The notes under the pieces were generated by a model. The model saw only the letters and a program-made list of their open reading frames with translations, made no database searches and had not been told where the DNA came from. A stretch of DNA of 64,000 bases from Actinomyces sp. oral taxon 170 str. F0386 (GTDB lineage: Bacteria > Actinomycetota > Actinomycetes > Actinomycetales > Actinomycetaceae): the NCBI RefSeq assembly GCF_000195595.1, contig NZ_GL882573.1, positions 166,983-230,982 of the forward strand. The letters are read 5' to 3'. Below, in pieces: positions 16,923-25,405 of this stretch. Positions within the stretch are counted from its first letter, which is position 1, and each line of letters begins with the position of its first letter. The position numbers and the translations under genes are program-made.

Positions 16923-18470
16923 GTGGCCGCACACCGCACCTCCGCCTCTTACCGTTTCGCCTCCGGGAAGGCCCCGTCCGCCGGGGAGGCCACCTTCGCC
17001 TCCCTCGGCGTGGACTCCGACCTGGCCGCCGACCTCGACTCGCGCGGCTTCACTGCGCCCTTCCCCATCCAGGCCGCCACCCTGCCCGACACGCTTGCCG
17101 GTCGCGACGTGCTCGGCCGCGGCCGCACCGGTTCGGGCAAGACCCTGGCCTTCAGCCTCCCGCTGGTCCAGCGCCTGGCGCAGCAGGACAAGGCCCGCCC
17201 CGGTCACCCCATCGGCCTGGTCCTGGCCCCCACCCGCGAGCTCGCCCTCCAGATCGCCGAGGTCATCGAGCCCCTGGCCCGCGTCGTCGACATGGACGTG
17301 ACCACCATCTTCGGTGGGGTCTCCGCCAAGCCGCAGGAGAAGGCCCTCAAGGCGGGGGTCGACGTCGTCGTCGCGTGCCCCGGACGGCTCCTGGACCTCA
17401 TGGGCCAGGGGCTCGTCAGCCTCGACGAGGTTGAGATCACCGTCCTGGACGAGGCCGACCACATGGCCGACCTCGGCTTCCTGCCCAATGTCCGTCGTAT
17501 CCTGCGCGCCACCCCGCAGCGCGGCCAGCGCATGCTGTTCTCCGCCACCCTCGACAACGGCGTGGACGCGTTGGTGGCGGAGTTCCTCCACAAACCGCTC
17601 CAGCACTCCGTGGATCCCTTGACCTCGCCCGTGGACGCCATGACCCACCGCGTGTGGATGGTGGCCGACAAGACCGCCAAGGACGGCGTCGTGCGGCGCC
17701 TGGCCTCCGGGGAGGGGCAGCGCATCCTGTTCACCCGCACCAAGCACCTCGCTCGGCGCCTGGCCCGCAAGCTCGTCCAGGCCGGCATCCCCGCCGTCGA
17801 GCTCCAAGGCAATATGAGCCAGAACGCGCGCGAACGCGCCATGAAGGCCTTCTCCACCGGGCAGGTCCACGTCATGGTCGCCACCGACATCGCTGCCCGG
17901 GGGATCGATGTCTCCGGCGTCGAGCTCGTTGTCCACGTCGACCCGCCCGCCGAGCACAAGGCCTACCTGCACCGCTCCGGGCGCACCGCCCGCGCCGGGG
18001 CTGCTGGAAGCGTCATCACCCTCGTTCTGCCCGAGCAGAAGCACGACGTCCAGGTCCTGCTCAAGAAGTCCCGAATCCGCGCGGACGTCGAGCGTATCCG
18101 GCCCGACGACGACGCCGTGGCCGTCCTCGTGGGGCAGGTCGCCGATCCCGTAGCGCTGGAGGACATGCCCGAGGGCGTGGCCATCAAGGGCGGTAGCCCC
18201 AGCGGGCGAGCCTCCACCGGGCGGCCGGGTCATGGTCATGGCGAGGCGGGTCGCGGTCAGGCGGGGCACGGTGGTCGCAGCGGTGGCGGTCGTGGGCGTG
18301 TTGCCAAGCGGCGCGGTAGGACGGGGCAGGCAGCCGGCCGATCCAGTCGCGGCGGACACAGCGGTCGTGGCGGACGCGGAGGCCGCAGTGAGCACAACAG
18401 CGGTTCCGGACGAGGCGGGCGTGGCGGACGCGGCCGCGGAGCCAACCGGGGCGGCGGAACGGCGGCCTAG
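16923..18470 (+). CDS. DEAD-box RNA helicase with RGG-rich C-terminal tail
   Basis: ATP-dependent RNA helicase, 515 residues. All motifs are present: Q motif region (FTAPFPIQ), I (GRTGSGKT), Ia (PTRELALQ), Ib (CPGRLLDL), II (DEAD then HMADLGF), III (SATL), V (ATDIAARGIDVSGVE), VI (HRSGRTARAG). The last 90 residues are Gly/Arg-rich (GRGGRGGRSEHNSGSGRGGR) and form an RNA-binding low-complexity tail, as in RhlE/CsdA-like proteins. It likely acts in ribosome assembly or mRNA turnover. The start is GTG 16923 with an AGGAC site. The same frame is open from 16728, but that part is Pro/Arg-rich and unlike the family. Confidence 0.92.
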   Translation: MAAHRTSASYRFASGKAPSAGEATFASLGVDSDLAADLDSRGFTAPFPIQAATLPDTLAGRDVLGRGRTGSGKTLAFSLPLVQRLAQQDKARPGHPIGLVLAPTRELALQIAEVIEPLARVVDMDVTTIFGGVSAKPQEKALKAGVDVVVACPGRLLDLMGQGLVSLDEVEITVLDEADHMADLGFLPNVRRILRATPQRGQRMLFSATLDNGVDALVAEFLHKPLQHSVDPLTSPVDAMTHRVWMVADKTAKDGVVRRLASGEGQRILFTRTKHLARRLARKLVQAGIPAVELQGNMSQNARERAMKAFSTGQVHVMVATDIAARGIDVSGVELVVHVDPPAEHKAYLHRSGRTARAGAAGSVITLVLPEQKHDVQVLLKKSRIRADVERIRPDDDAVAVLVGQVADPVALEDMPEGVAIKGGSPSGRASTGRPGHGHGEAGRGQAGHGGRSGGGRGRVAKRRGRTGQAAGRSSRGGHSGRGGRGGRSEHNSGSGRGGRGGRGRGANRGGGTAA

Positions 18471-18652
18471 ACTCCCGCGAGGAATCGCAGTCGGCTCAGG
18501 GGTCGGAGGTCGGCGCCGTCGAGCTCGTGGGTACTTCTGAGGACATGATCCGGCTCGGGATCACTCCGAAGGCGGTCGGTAGGCCGCGCGGAAGCGGGAT
18601 GCCGGTGCTACGGTCGAGTGGCTGACGATGACCGGGAAGGTGGGTGGAGATC

Positions 18653-19552
18653 ATGGCAGCACACCTTTCGCGGCGCGCCCTGACTGGGACGATGGCAGGC
18701 CTCGTCCTGGCCGGCTGCGCCCCTCGGGGACCGCAGCAGGCGGCCGCGCATTCCAACCCGCCGTCGCACCTGCGCTCGCGTGGGGCAGGTACCGCTCCGA
18801 GCCTGCGTCCGGCGTCAGGAGACTTGTCGGTTCCGGCCGCCTTCTCCTACACCGATACCGACGATGAGACCTCCGACTGCATCTTCTACGCGGCCGGGGA
18901 CGTGCCGGTCGGACTGGTCGTCTACCTCGACGGCGACGGGCAGCCCTTCCACGACCAGGGTGGCGAGAGCCGGAGCGAGAGGTCTCCCGGTGGTCTGGCC
19001 GGCGCCGGGGGAGTCGTCGAGGCGGCGGGTGCCCGAGGGTACGACGTCGTCTCGGTGCGATCCCCCGGTGACGAGGGCGTCTGGTGGGTCGACGACCAGG
19101 ACGCGAAGATCCGCTACCTGGAGGAGGCTCTCGACTACGTGGCGATCGAGTGCGGCGCCAACACGGAGCGGGTCTGGCTCGTGGGCTACTCCGGCGGCTC
19201 GGAGTTCATCAGCCAGTGGTTCTTCCCCTCTTACGCCGAGCGCATGGCGAGTGGGGGCTTCCTGCTCTTCGGTGGTGGTGACGCGCCCGAGGAGGAGGGG
19301 TCGTCGGCCTTTCCTGGAGACGTCAAGGACCGGCTCTGGTTGAACTGGGTGACTGGGACGCGGGACGTCCCCGAGACCAGTATCGACGGGTTCGACGGTA
19401 TCGGGCACGCCAGGAACAGCCTGAACTATTACCGCACCGCGGGCTTCCGCCGCACCTGGAGTGAGTGGTCCGATGACGACCACGGCAGCATCACCGAGAA
19501 GTTCGGCCGCTATGTTGGCCGCGTGCTTGACGATGCCGCAAGTGAAAAATAA
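18653..19552 (+). CDS. Predicted exported lipoprotein with alpha/beta-hydrolase fold
   Basis: A 299-residue protein. The signal peptide MAAHLSRRALTGTMAGLVLA is followed by a lipobox ending at Cys22. The SRR-x-L start suggests the Tat pathway. The mature part has an esterase-like core with a LVVYLDGDGQPF strand and a nucleophile elbow GYSGGSE (Ser about residue 180). A late His in DDDHGS is a candidate catalytic base. It is therefore probably an extracellular, membrane-anchored esterase or peptidase of the poly-hydroxybutyrate-esterase type; substrate unknown. GTG 18644 is an equally placed alternative start. Confidence 0.75.
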   Translation: MAAHLSRRALTGTMAGLVLAGCAPRGPQQAAAHSNPPSHLRSRGAGTAPSLRPASGDLSVPAAFSYTDTDDETSDCIFYAAGDVPVGLVVYLDGDGQPFHDQGGESRSERSPGGLAGAGGVVEAAGARGYDVVSVRSPGDEGVWWVDDQDAKIRYLEEALDYVAIECGANTERVWLVGYSGGSEFISQWFFPSYAERMASGGFLLFGGGDAPEEEGSSAFPGDVKDRLWLNWVTGTRDVPETSIDGFDGIGHARNSLNYYRTAGFRRTWSEWSDDDHGSITEKFGRYVGRVLDDAASEK

Positions 19553-19675
19553 AAAAACTTACTCAGAGGTTTTTCGACTAAGGTTGCTTAATTGTGATCT
19601 CTGTGTTGACGTTGCTGGCAGGGTGAAGTTGTAACATTCATTCTGCCTTACTTTACCTGTCGACAAAGAGGTCTC

Positions 19676-21061
19676 ATGATGTTTGGTGAGAAAAAAAGGA
19701 AGATCCAAACTCTCGAACAGCAGTTGAGTGCGGGGGCGCAGCAGTATGATGCCGCACTCGCGTCAATTGGAGAGCTTCGGGCGCTACTTGATCGGGTCGG
19801 AGGTGGGGATCTGGTTACTATGCAGGAAGTTTCTGCGCAAATGAGGCGTGATCAGGTCGAATTGCAGGCCTCTCTGGAGCGGCAGAAATTGGAGTTCTCC
19901 CAGCGGGCCGCTTCGGCGGAGGAGAGTCTTCGCGTTCTTGAGCGTGATGCGCGTGCAGTTTCCGATAAAATCGATAACCGCAAGCGAGAGCTCGCACAAC
20001 TCGACATGCACCTTTCGGATACTGTTGTTATGGTCGACAACGGGCTGACAAATTATGTGCATCCTGCCGAGTCTTCTCTAGAGCTTAGTGGTCGCCTCTC
20101 GGAGGTGCGTTCTCAGATCAAGGAGATGATTAGGAATAAGGTGGCGATCAGAGCCAGAGAGGGCTTCACATTCAATAACTCGGCATCGCAAGGGCGTAAG
20201 TTCGTTGCTGACATGTCGAAGATGATGTTGCTTGCCTATAATGCTGAAGTTGAGAACTGTGTTCTCACTGTCAAGGCCGGCAATGGTGAGGCGGCTCGCA
20301 AACGACTTGAGCGCACCCGTGACCAGGTGGAGCGTCTTGGTTCGCTCATCAACCTGAGGATAGATGGCAGGTACCATGCGCTCCGCCTCGAAGAACTCGA
20401 CCTGTCGCTCAGGTATCAAAACGCTAAAAAGGCCGAAAAAGAGGCGGAGCGGGAGGAGAAGGCGAGACTGCGTGAAGAGCGTAAAGCGCAGCAGGAACTT
20501 GCCCAGCGCCGAGCGAAGCTCGACAAGGAGCGTGAGCACTACCAGCACGTGCTCCAGTCTCTCGTGGATCAGGGGCGAACGGATGAGGCTGATGAGATCA
20601 GGTCCCAGCTTGAAGGGCTTGATAAGGAGATTGAGAAGGTTGATTTCCGTGCCGCTAATATCCGTGCAGGATATGTGTATGTCATCTCCAACATTGGGGC
20701 GTTCGGTGATCGAATGGTTAAGATCGGCATGACGCGTCGGCTTGATCCGATGGATCGTGTTCGAGAACTTGGAGATGCCTCTGTACCGTTCGGTTTCGAC
20801 GTCCATGCACTGTTCTTCTCTGACGATGCCGTCACAGTAGAGGCTGATCTGCATCGAAGGTTCGCGGACAAGCGGGTTAATCGTGTCAACACTCGTCGTG
20901 AGTTCTTCCATGCGTCGCCTGCTGAGGTTCGCGACGTCCTCTCGGAGGTGGCTGGAAACCTCCTGGAGTTCACTGAGGAGCCGGAGGCGGAACAGTACCG
21001 TCTGAGCCTTCAAATGGCAGAATCGGAGAATAGTGGCGTCATCGTCAGCGGAAGAGATTGA
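19676..21061 (+). CDS. DUF4041 / T5orf172 (GIY-YIG-type) protein
   Basis: A 461-residue protein. The N-terminal coiled coil (about 1-110) leads into a DUF4041-like region (about 110-230, with YNAEVENCVLTVKAGNGEAA) and a charged coiled coil. A C-terminal GIY-YIG-related T5orf172/Mug113 domain covers about 330-425. In the nuclease domain GYVYVISN is the GIY-like strand and KIGMTRR the YIG-like strand. R is in DRVRELG and E in VEADLHRRF, the usual catalytic-type residues. This architecture is common in phages and mobile elements. GC and codon use are clearly lower than in the flanking genes (AAA, GAT, TCT are frequent), which suggests transfer. It starts at ATG 19676 after AAAGAGG. Confidence 0.85.
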   Translation: MMFGEKKRKIQTLEQQLSAGAQQYDAALASIGELRALLDRVGGGDLVTMQEVSAQMRRDQVELQASLERQKLEFSQRAASAEESLRVLERDARAVSDKIDNRKRELAQLDMHLSDTVVMVDNGLTNYVHPAESSLELSGRLSEVRSQIKEMIRNKVAIRAREGFTFNNSASQGRKFVADMSKMMLLAYNAEVENCVLTVKAGNGEAARKRLERTRDQVERLGSLINLRIDGRYHALRLEELDLSLRYQNAKKAEKEAEREEKARLREERKAQQELAQRRAKLDKEREHYQHVLQSLVDQGRTDEADEIRSQLEGLDKEIEKVDFRAANIRAGYVYVISNIGAFGDRMVKIGMTRRLDPMDRVRELGDASVPFGFDVHALFFSDDAVTVEADLHRRFADKRVNRVNTRREFFHASPAEVRDVLSEVAGNLLEFTEEPEAEQYRLSLQMAESENSGVIVSGRD

Positions 21062-21205
21062 GGGTAGGAGTCGGCTGCGGGCTGCGTCTTTGCGTCCTCG
21101 AGTTCTTGCCTCACTCTTCGGTTTTTGAACCTCCGGAGTAGCTTGCGATCCGTAAGGTGTGGTCGTGAGAGCCGGATATGTCGTTGTGGCTGCGTGACCT
21201 GTGCT

Positions 21206-21380
21206 CACATCCGGCTACCTGGGCTGGTGACGATTGAGCTCTGCTCAACACGAGTAGCGTCTTTCTTGGTGCTGGCCAGGGTGTCCACCTCACGTGGATC
21301 GGTGCCATCTGACCTCACCTAATTCCAGCAACCATCACGCAGCCTGGAAGCATGTACCGGTAGGGCAGTGGGAAGCTGCT
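21206..21380. repeat. Degenerate direct repeat, copy A of the tRNA-Lys flank
   Basis: It begins CCGGCTACCTGGGCTGG and later reads ACGTGGATCGGTGCCA...CACCTAATTCCAGCAACCATCACGCA. The same order of blocks occurs at 25128-25330 beside the intact tRNA-Lys. Copy A is interrupted after 21380 by about 410 bp containing the HTH remnant and resumes at 21790-21871. It marks the far end of an integrated or duplicated segment. Confidence 0.6.
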
Positions 21381-21526
21381 TTTGGCCTGCTCTAGGCGCC
21401 CCACTTCCTATGCTCACCGTGGTCCACGGATCTCGCGGGCAGTCCCACCTGAGGTACCGAGCCGCCCTTGGCGGGCATCCTTGATGCGACTCGTCGGTCG
21501 GTGGGCACTGCTCCGCCATAATGGTG

Positions 21527-21558
21527 GGGAGTCACCCCGGTGCAACCGGGTGACTCCC
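21527..21558. promoter_or_regulatory. Operator-like inverted repeat over the start of the HTH remnant
   Basis: GGGAGTCACCC and GGGTGACTCCC are perfect 11-base arms around a 10-base centre. They surround the GTG start of the interrupted HTH gene, as an autoregulatory phage-repressor operator would. Confidence 0.45.
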
Positions 21559-21770
21559 ATGATAAACAAACAGCTCAGCTGAACCAGCTGCTCTTCGAGC
21601 ATCGAATGACGTGTAAGGACCTGGCTGACCAGTTCGGTGTCACGCGATCTGTTATCAGCCGCAAGCTCCGTGGTTAGGTCAGCTGGACCGCTGAAGAGCT
21701 CTCCATCATGACCACGCTGTTCTGCCGTAAGGTGGATGACTTCGCTCCGATCTGCAGCGGTGGAGAATGA
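21540..21770 (+). pseudogene. Small XRE-like HTH gene with in-frame TAG
   Basis: From GTG 21540 one frame encodes ...QLNQLLFEHRMTCKDLADQF then GVTRSVISRKLRG, a clear Cro/XRE-type HTH. TAG 21675-21677 interrupts it, and the same frame continues as VSWTAEELSIMTTLF up to TGA 21768-21770. That continuation is the expected end of the domain in phage-type small regulators, so a nonsense mutation in a 76-codon gene is the best reading. It lies in the accessory region beside an att-like repeat. Confidence 0.6.
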
Positions 21771-21791
21771 GCGCCGGCTGAGTGGCGTCCA

Positions 21792-21871
21792 GCCATGAAG
21801 AAGGTCTCGGCCCATACCGGGGCCGAGGCCGGTGTGGTACCCCTGTGGGGCTCGAACCCACGACCTTCGGA
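21792..21871. repeat. tRNA-Lys 3'-part fragment, att-like site
   Basis: 21838-21871 repeats, with one base deleted, the T arm, variable loop and acceptor end of tRNA-Lys(UUU) at 25365-25399. The match continues upstream (GGGGCCGAGGCCGGTG) into the tRNA flank. Partial tRNA 3' copies of this type are the usual scar of tRNA-targeting integrases. The element would occupy about 21.9-25.36 kb. Confidence 0.65.
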
Positions 21872-22196
21872 GTAGCAGAGGGCGGCGCCGGCCATCGGCA
21901 CATAGTCGCAGCACACCGCAGTACCTCTATCCCGGAAACCGCACGGAGAGCCGAGGGTCCGAGCAGCCAGCACCACCACGGTTCCAGAGCTGGCGCACGC
22001 CAGCAGAACTCAGGAGAAAACACCATCACGACCACCTCGCATCTCGCCGCAGGAATTCTTGTCGTAGGTCACAGGGATAATTCGGGACGGGTAGGAGGGC
22101 ACCAGCCCGGGCGCCCTCCCACCCCGGCCAGACGACGTACCACCGCCACCCGGCCACCAGGACCAGCAGAAACCACCTACCGGCCCCACCAGGGCA

Positions 22197-22248
22197 ACGA
22201 CGGACCGCCCGTCGTGCCCCAAGGAAGCAACGGCGGAAGGCCCGCCGT
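22197..22248. repeat. Two 33-bp tandem units, each a hairpin, with compensating changes
   Basis: ACGACGG-N5-CCGTCGT (22197-22215) and ACGGCGG-N5-CCGCCGT (22230-22248) are spaced exactly 33 bp apart inside a tandem repeat. The A/T to G/C change appears on both arms, so pairing is kept. They lie immediately upstream of the ATG at 22259. Confidence 0.6.
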
Positions 22249-22258
22249 GCTCCAAGAA

Positions 22259-23113
22259 ATGAGCGCCACCATGCGCTACGCACTCAGTCAGGGACGACTG
22301 CTCAGCATCAGCCAGTACGCGGACCTTCCCGACCCGCCCCAGGACCTGACCTGCCCCGGCCAGGACACCCACGGCAGACTCTGCCGGGCTCCCGCCGGCC
22401 CCAGAGCGCTGAAGTCCAAGCACGTGCGCCCCCACTTCTGGTCCAGGAAGCACATCACCGGCTGCGACGAGGGCGACGCCGCCGAGCGCGCCGTCAAAGG
22501 CCACCGCGACGGCTCCACCACCACCCGCACCCGCCACGAGGGACCCACGCTGCTTCTCATCACCACCGGGCCAGGAACCAGCACGGGCATGGCGACGCCC
22601 ACCAGCCGTACCCAGGCCGCCGGCCGCCCCATGGCCACCGCCCAACCTGGACCCGACAGCAGACGAAACGCCCCCACACGATCTACCGCAACGCTGGCCT
22701 CCCTGCTCACCCGGGCCCTGGACGGCCGCCTCGACCCTCACGCCCTCATCGAGCTGCCCGGCCAGCGCCCCGGCTTCGTCAACCAGCTCGTGCGGCTCGC
22801 CAACACCCTCACGTCCGCTCACAAGGGCCTGCGCGCGTGTTTCTACGGCAAGGTCACCAACTACGCCGAAAACGCCCCCACCAAGAGCATCTTCCTGCAC
22901 ATGGTGCCCCAGCCCGGCACCAGACCCAAGGACACCGCCGCCATCATGATCCGCAACGACCAGGCGCTCAGCGTCCAGGACAACCTCGACGCCAGCATCG
23001 GTGACCTCGCCGGCCACCACGTCATCGCCATCGGCACCCTGCGCGTCTCCCAGAAAACTGACAGCCTCTACATCGCCATAGCCGACACCAGCCACATCGC
23101 CTACCAGCCCTGA
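22259..23113 (+). CDS. Hypothetical protein with zinc-finger-like N-terminus (accessory region)
   Basis: A 284-residue protein. The N-terminal 75 residues contain TCPGQDTHGRLC and RPHFWSRKHITGC, a Cys/His arrangement resembling CoiA-like or similar zinc-binding modules. A Thr/Pro/Arg-rich linker follows, and a C-terminal globular part (LASLLTRALDGRLDPHALIE ... GKVTNYAENAPTKSIFLHM). The frame is open much further upstream, but that part is Pro/Arg-rich and crosses the att-like repeat, so I start at ATG 22259 (or 22271). No strong ribosome site is visible. Family not recognised. High GC separates it from the AT-rich DUF4041 gene, so the region is a mosaic. Confidence 0.55.
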   Translation: MSATMRYALSQGRLLSISQYADLPDPPQDLTCPGQDTHGRLCRAPAGPRALKSKHVRPHFWSRKHITGCDEGDAAERAVKGHRDGSTTTRTRHEGPTLLLITTGPGTSTGMATPTSRTQAAGRPMATAQPGPDSRRNAPTRSTATLASLLTRALDGRLDPHALIELPGQRPGFVNQLVRLANTLTSAHKGLRACFYGKVTNYAENAPTKSIFLHMVPQPGTRPKDTAAIMIRNDQALSVQDNLDASIGDLAGHHVIAIGTLRVSQKTDSLYIAIADTSHIAYQP

Positions 23114-23507
23114 CCAGCTCACGGCACGCTCCTGACCAGGTCCGCCACCGCGGCCTCGTCCAGGCCCTCGACCCAGGGCTCCCACCCCAAGCGGGCCTCT
23201 ATCGGGCGACTGGGATGCGGTTTCGGTGAAGCAGGGCGTGATTGGTCCGGTCGTGCAGGTCGCGCCGGCTGCGGCGGGGGAATACGCGGTGGGAACGGTG
23301 GGTGCAGTGCGAAGCGGCGCGGCTGAAGTGGTGAGCAGGGCTCTGGGCAGCCCTCCGGCCGGAGTGGCCGCAGCGGCGGCGCCCGTGGCCGTGGAGCCCG
23401 CGGTCGCGGGCGCCAAGGGAAGCCAGGGGAGTCCCGCCTGACCTCTTGTGATGAGCCAAGTTGAAGCGAGACAATCTTGGCGTAAGCAAAGTGCTGGAAG
23501 GGATCCT
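23114..23507. other. 394-bp stretch with possible gene remnants
   Basis: No intact gene is convincing. On the minus strand a frame ending at 23119-23121 reads RLGWEPWVEGLDEAAVADLV, which looks like the decayed C-terminus of a protein but has no upstream continuation. A plus-strand 71-codon frame at 23226-23441 is Ala/Val-rich low complexity. GGAAGGGA near 23495 is the ribosome site for the next gene. Confidence 0.35.
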
Positions 23508-23933
23508 ATGGACTATAACGCAACGCTCACGATTCACGTGCACAAGCCCGCCATTGAGAGCGACGATATCGACAACCTCATGGAGGCTCTGGCCGACTAC
23601 CACCCCGCCGTCGGGGACGCGCCTGCATGCCCTGGGGCCATCAATGCAGTCATCACGTTGCCCGCCCACACATTGGCTCAGGCTGTGTCCACGGCCGCCG
23701 CCCTCGCCGCGCAGGTCGGGGACCTGGTGGGGATCGAGGTGATCCCCACCAGGATGTGGGACCGCCGCGAGGGTCTGAAGATCGACGACGTCGAGTTCGT
23801 GGGTGTGTCCGAGGCTGCCATCCGTCTCGGGATCACTCCGCAGGCGGTGCGCGACCGCATTGCCTCAGGCCGCCTGTCCGGCCGCAAGGTCGGACGCAAC
23901 TGGGTCGTGTCCGACGCCGAGCTCTCGCGTTGA
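23508..23933 (+). CDS. Excisionase-like helix-turn-helix protein
   Basis: A 141-residue protein. The last 50 residues form a MerR/Xis-type winged HTH (VEFVGVSEAAIRLGITPQAV then RDRIASGRLSGRKVGRNWVV). The N-terminal 85 residues are a separate alpha/beta module (ATLTIHVHKPAIESDDIDNL ... NAVITLPAHTLAQAV). Xis-type HTH proteins act as recombination directionality factors or small regulators. Its position in a tRNA-linked accessory segment suits the first, but no integrase is visible. ATG 23508 has GGAAGGGA upstream. Confidence 0.72.
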   Translation: MDYNATLTIHVHKPAIESDDIDNLMEALADYHPAVGDAPACPGAINAVITLPAHTLAQAVSTAAALAAQVGDLVGIEVIPTRMWDRREGLKIDDVEFVGVSEAAIRLGITPQAVRDRIASGRLSGRKVGRNWVVSDAELSR

Positions 23934-24331
23934 GCGCTTTTCGGCTGCCGCCTTGGTCGTGTGCTCGAGGCGATTAAGGTGGGTCGCTGGTGGTGTTAAT
24001 AGGAGAATCTAATGCCTGTGAGGCGTGAAGGTAAATGATTGAGCGTCCATCGACGGTGAACGAGTGAGAGTGTGGAGTGAACTGCTTGCTTGTGGATAAA
24101 AGTGACGATAGCCTCTAGGTTATTCCATGCGAGTGTCCTTACTCTTTGAAGGATTCCACGATATTCATAAAATGCGGAAAGTTGAGGTGGCTGACTGTCG
24201 CCCCCTTCTTGTCGCAGGTGATATAATATAAAGTATACCCTATTTCGATCTAGGGTTGGTGGGGCTGGAGATTTTAAAATCGATGGTTCTGCACGGATGA
24301 CTGTCAGAGCTTTGCAGGGGAGGATTCAAAG
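23934..24331. other. AT-rich 398-bp intergenic stretch
   Basis: Much lower GC than the genome average, with TATAATATAAAGTATACC near 24226 (possible -10 elements) and a small ACCCTA/TAGGGT dyad (24236-24255) upstream of the next gene. No coding frame of credible length is seen. Confidence 0.5.
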
Positions 24332-25042
24332 ATGAGTTCAAAGCCCAACAATGAAATCGGATATGCAATATTTGGGTGCCAAATGTTTCTGTATACTGGC
24401 ATCTTGACTATAGGGTTTGGTGGGATGGATTTTTCCACCGGAGAGTCCTCTGTGTCGGATGGTGCGATTGCGGGCTGTGCTTTCGTGTTGGGGATTGTTG
24501 GTGCCCTTGTTGGCTGGGTGGTCGGTTCTCATATTGCCCAGTCCTCTGGGGTGAGGGGTAAGCGGGTAGGGTTCTGGCTCGGGTTGTTTATTCCTCTTCA
24601 GGCATTCTTTTTCGTCTTGGTGTACGCCGCGATCGTTTCTGTTGTGGTGGCAATCATCTCCATTTTTATGCCAAGCGTATGGAGTTATCAGCGAGTTGTC
24701 ATTCTGTTAGGTGTGTGGGTTGTGTCGATCTTGGTTTCGGTTTTTACGGTGACTGACGATGGTCAAGAATCTGTTGGTCTCGGAGGAGGTGGTCGCAGTC
24801 TACATGTGAGGAAAAGTAGCGATGAGGTATCGTCTCGTGTTCCTGGTTCTGCTTCAGGTGGGGTGGTGTATCGAACGACGGATAGCATTCTTGGCGGGAC
24901 GACGACTCGTGGTTCTGACGGGACGGTGTACCGCACCACGGAGAGTATCTTTGGCGGGACGACGACTCGTGGTTCTGACGGGACGGTATACCGCACGACA
25001 CCAAATCTCTTTGGTGATGGAACAACCACCCGCAGTCAGTGA
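24332..25042 (+). CDS. Small membrane protein with C-terminal 20-residue repeats
   Basis: A 236-residue protein. Four hydrophobic helices occupy about residues 8-30, 44-70, 82-112 and 118-146. A cytosolic or surface tail follows with nearly exact tandem units of GTVYRTTESIFGGTTTRGSD (2.5-3 copies, about residues 176-236). The units alternate DSILGG, ESIFGG and PNLFGD. The coding DNA is AT-rich with GTT/TCT codons, unlike the neighbours, so it looks acquired. GGGGAGGA lies upstream of ATG 24332. Function unknown; repeat tails of this sort often tolerate copy-number change. Confidence 0.72.
   Translation: MSSKPNNEIGYAIFGCQMFLYTGILTIGFGGMDFSTGESSVSDGAIAGCAFVLGIVGALVGWVVGSHIAQSSGVRGKRVGFWLGLFIPLQAFFFVLVYAAIVSVVVAIISIFMPSVWSYQRVVILLGVWVVSILVSVFTVTDDGQESVGLGGGGRSLHVRKSSDEVSSRVPGSASGGVVYRTTDSILGGTTTRGSDGTVYRTTESIFGGTTTRGSDGTVYRTTPNLFGDGTTTRSQ
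24893..25012. repeat. Two 60-bp in-frame tandem repeat units
   Basis: GGCGGGACGACGACTCGTGG... is repeated at 24893-24952 and 24953-25012 with few changes (GTGTACCGCACCACG versus GTATACCGCACGACA). A third, partial unit precedes them. They encode the 20-residue protein repeats. Confidence 0.85.
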
Positions 25043-25127
25043 ATGAAATGCCGGTGGGTTCCAGTGTTTTTGGGTGTTTCATGTTTTTGGGTTCTGGGTT
25101 AGATTTTTTTGCGGAATGATCTGAAGG

Positions 25128-25405
25128 CACTTCCGGCTACCTGGGCTGGCGCCGATCGAATCCGGCTCGACATGAATGCCTTCATCCCTTCCCCGATGGC
25201 TGGAGCGTCCATCCACGTGGATCGGTGCCACCTGAGTTCACCTGATTCCAGCAGCCATCACGCAACCCGAAACCATGTGCCGGCAGGGTGGCGGGAGGGC
25301 GCTGCTGCCTGCATCCCGGACAGGAAGAAGGCTCCGGTCCCTGGTGGGGCCGAGGCCGGTGCGGTACCCCCTGTGGGGCTCGAACCCACGACCTTCGGAT
25401 TAAAA
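25128..25405. repeat. Degenerate direct repeat, copy B, next to tRNA-Lys
   Basis: Copy B keeps CCGGCTACCTGGGCTGG, CCACGTGGATCGGTGCCA, the CAGCAGCCATCACGCA block and GGGGCCGAGGCCGGTGCGGTACC, in the same order as copy A at 21206-21871. It runs into the 3' part of the intact tRNA gene. Confidence 0.6.

Noticed and set aside
16029-18395. 788-codon minus-strand frame opposite gntP and the helicase
   Set aside because: Spans two real genes and their gap and has no domain; codon composition is that of a complementary shadow.
21782-22258. Upstream extension of the zinc-finger-like gene
   Set aside because: It crosses the tRNA-Lys fragment and the hairpin repeats and is Pro/Arg/Thr-rich; ATG 22259 is preferred.
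22010-23416. 468-codon minus-strand frame across the zinc-finger-like gene
   Set aside because: Gly/Val/Ala-rich shadow; the plus frame has Cys/His motifs and a plausible globular end.
23226-23441. 71-codon plus-strand frame between the island genes
   Set aside because: Ala/Val-rich low complexity with no ribosome site or family; kept only as part of the intergenic note.
24893-25012. CRISPR or non-coding tandem repeat
   Set aside because: The 60-bp units are in frame and encode 20-residue protein repeats with a proper stop.
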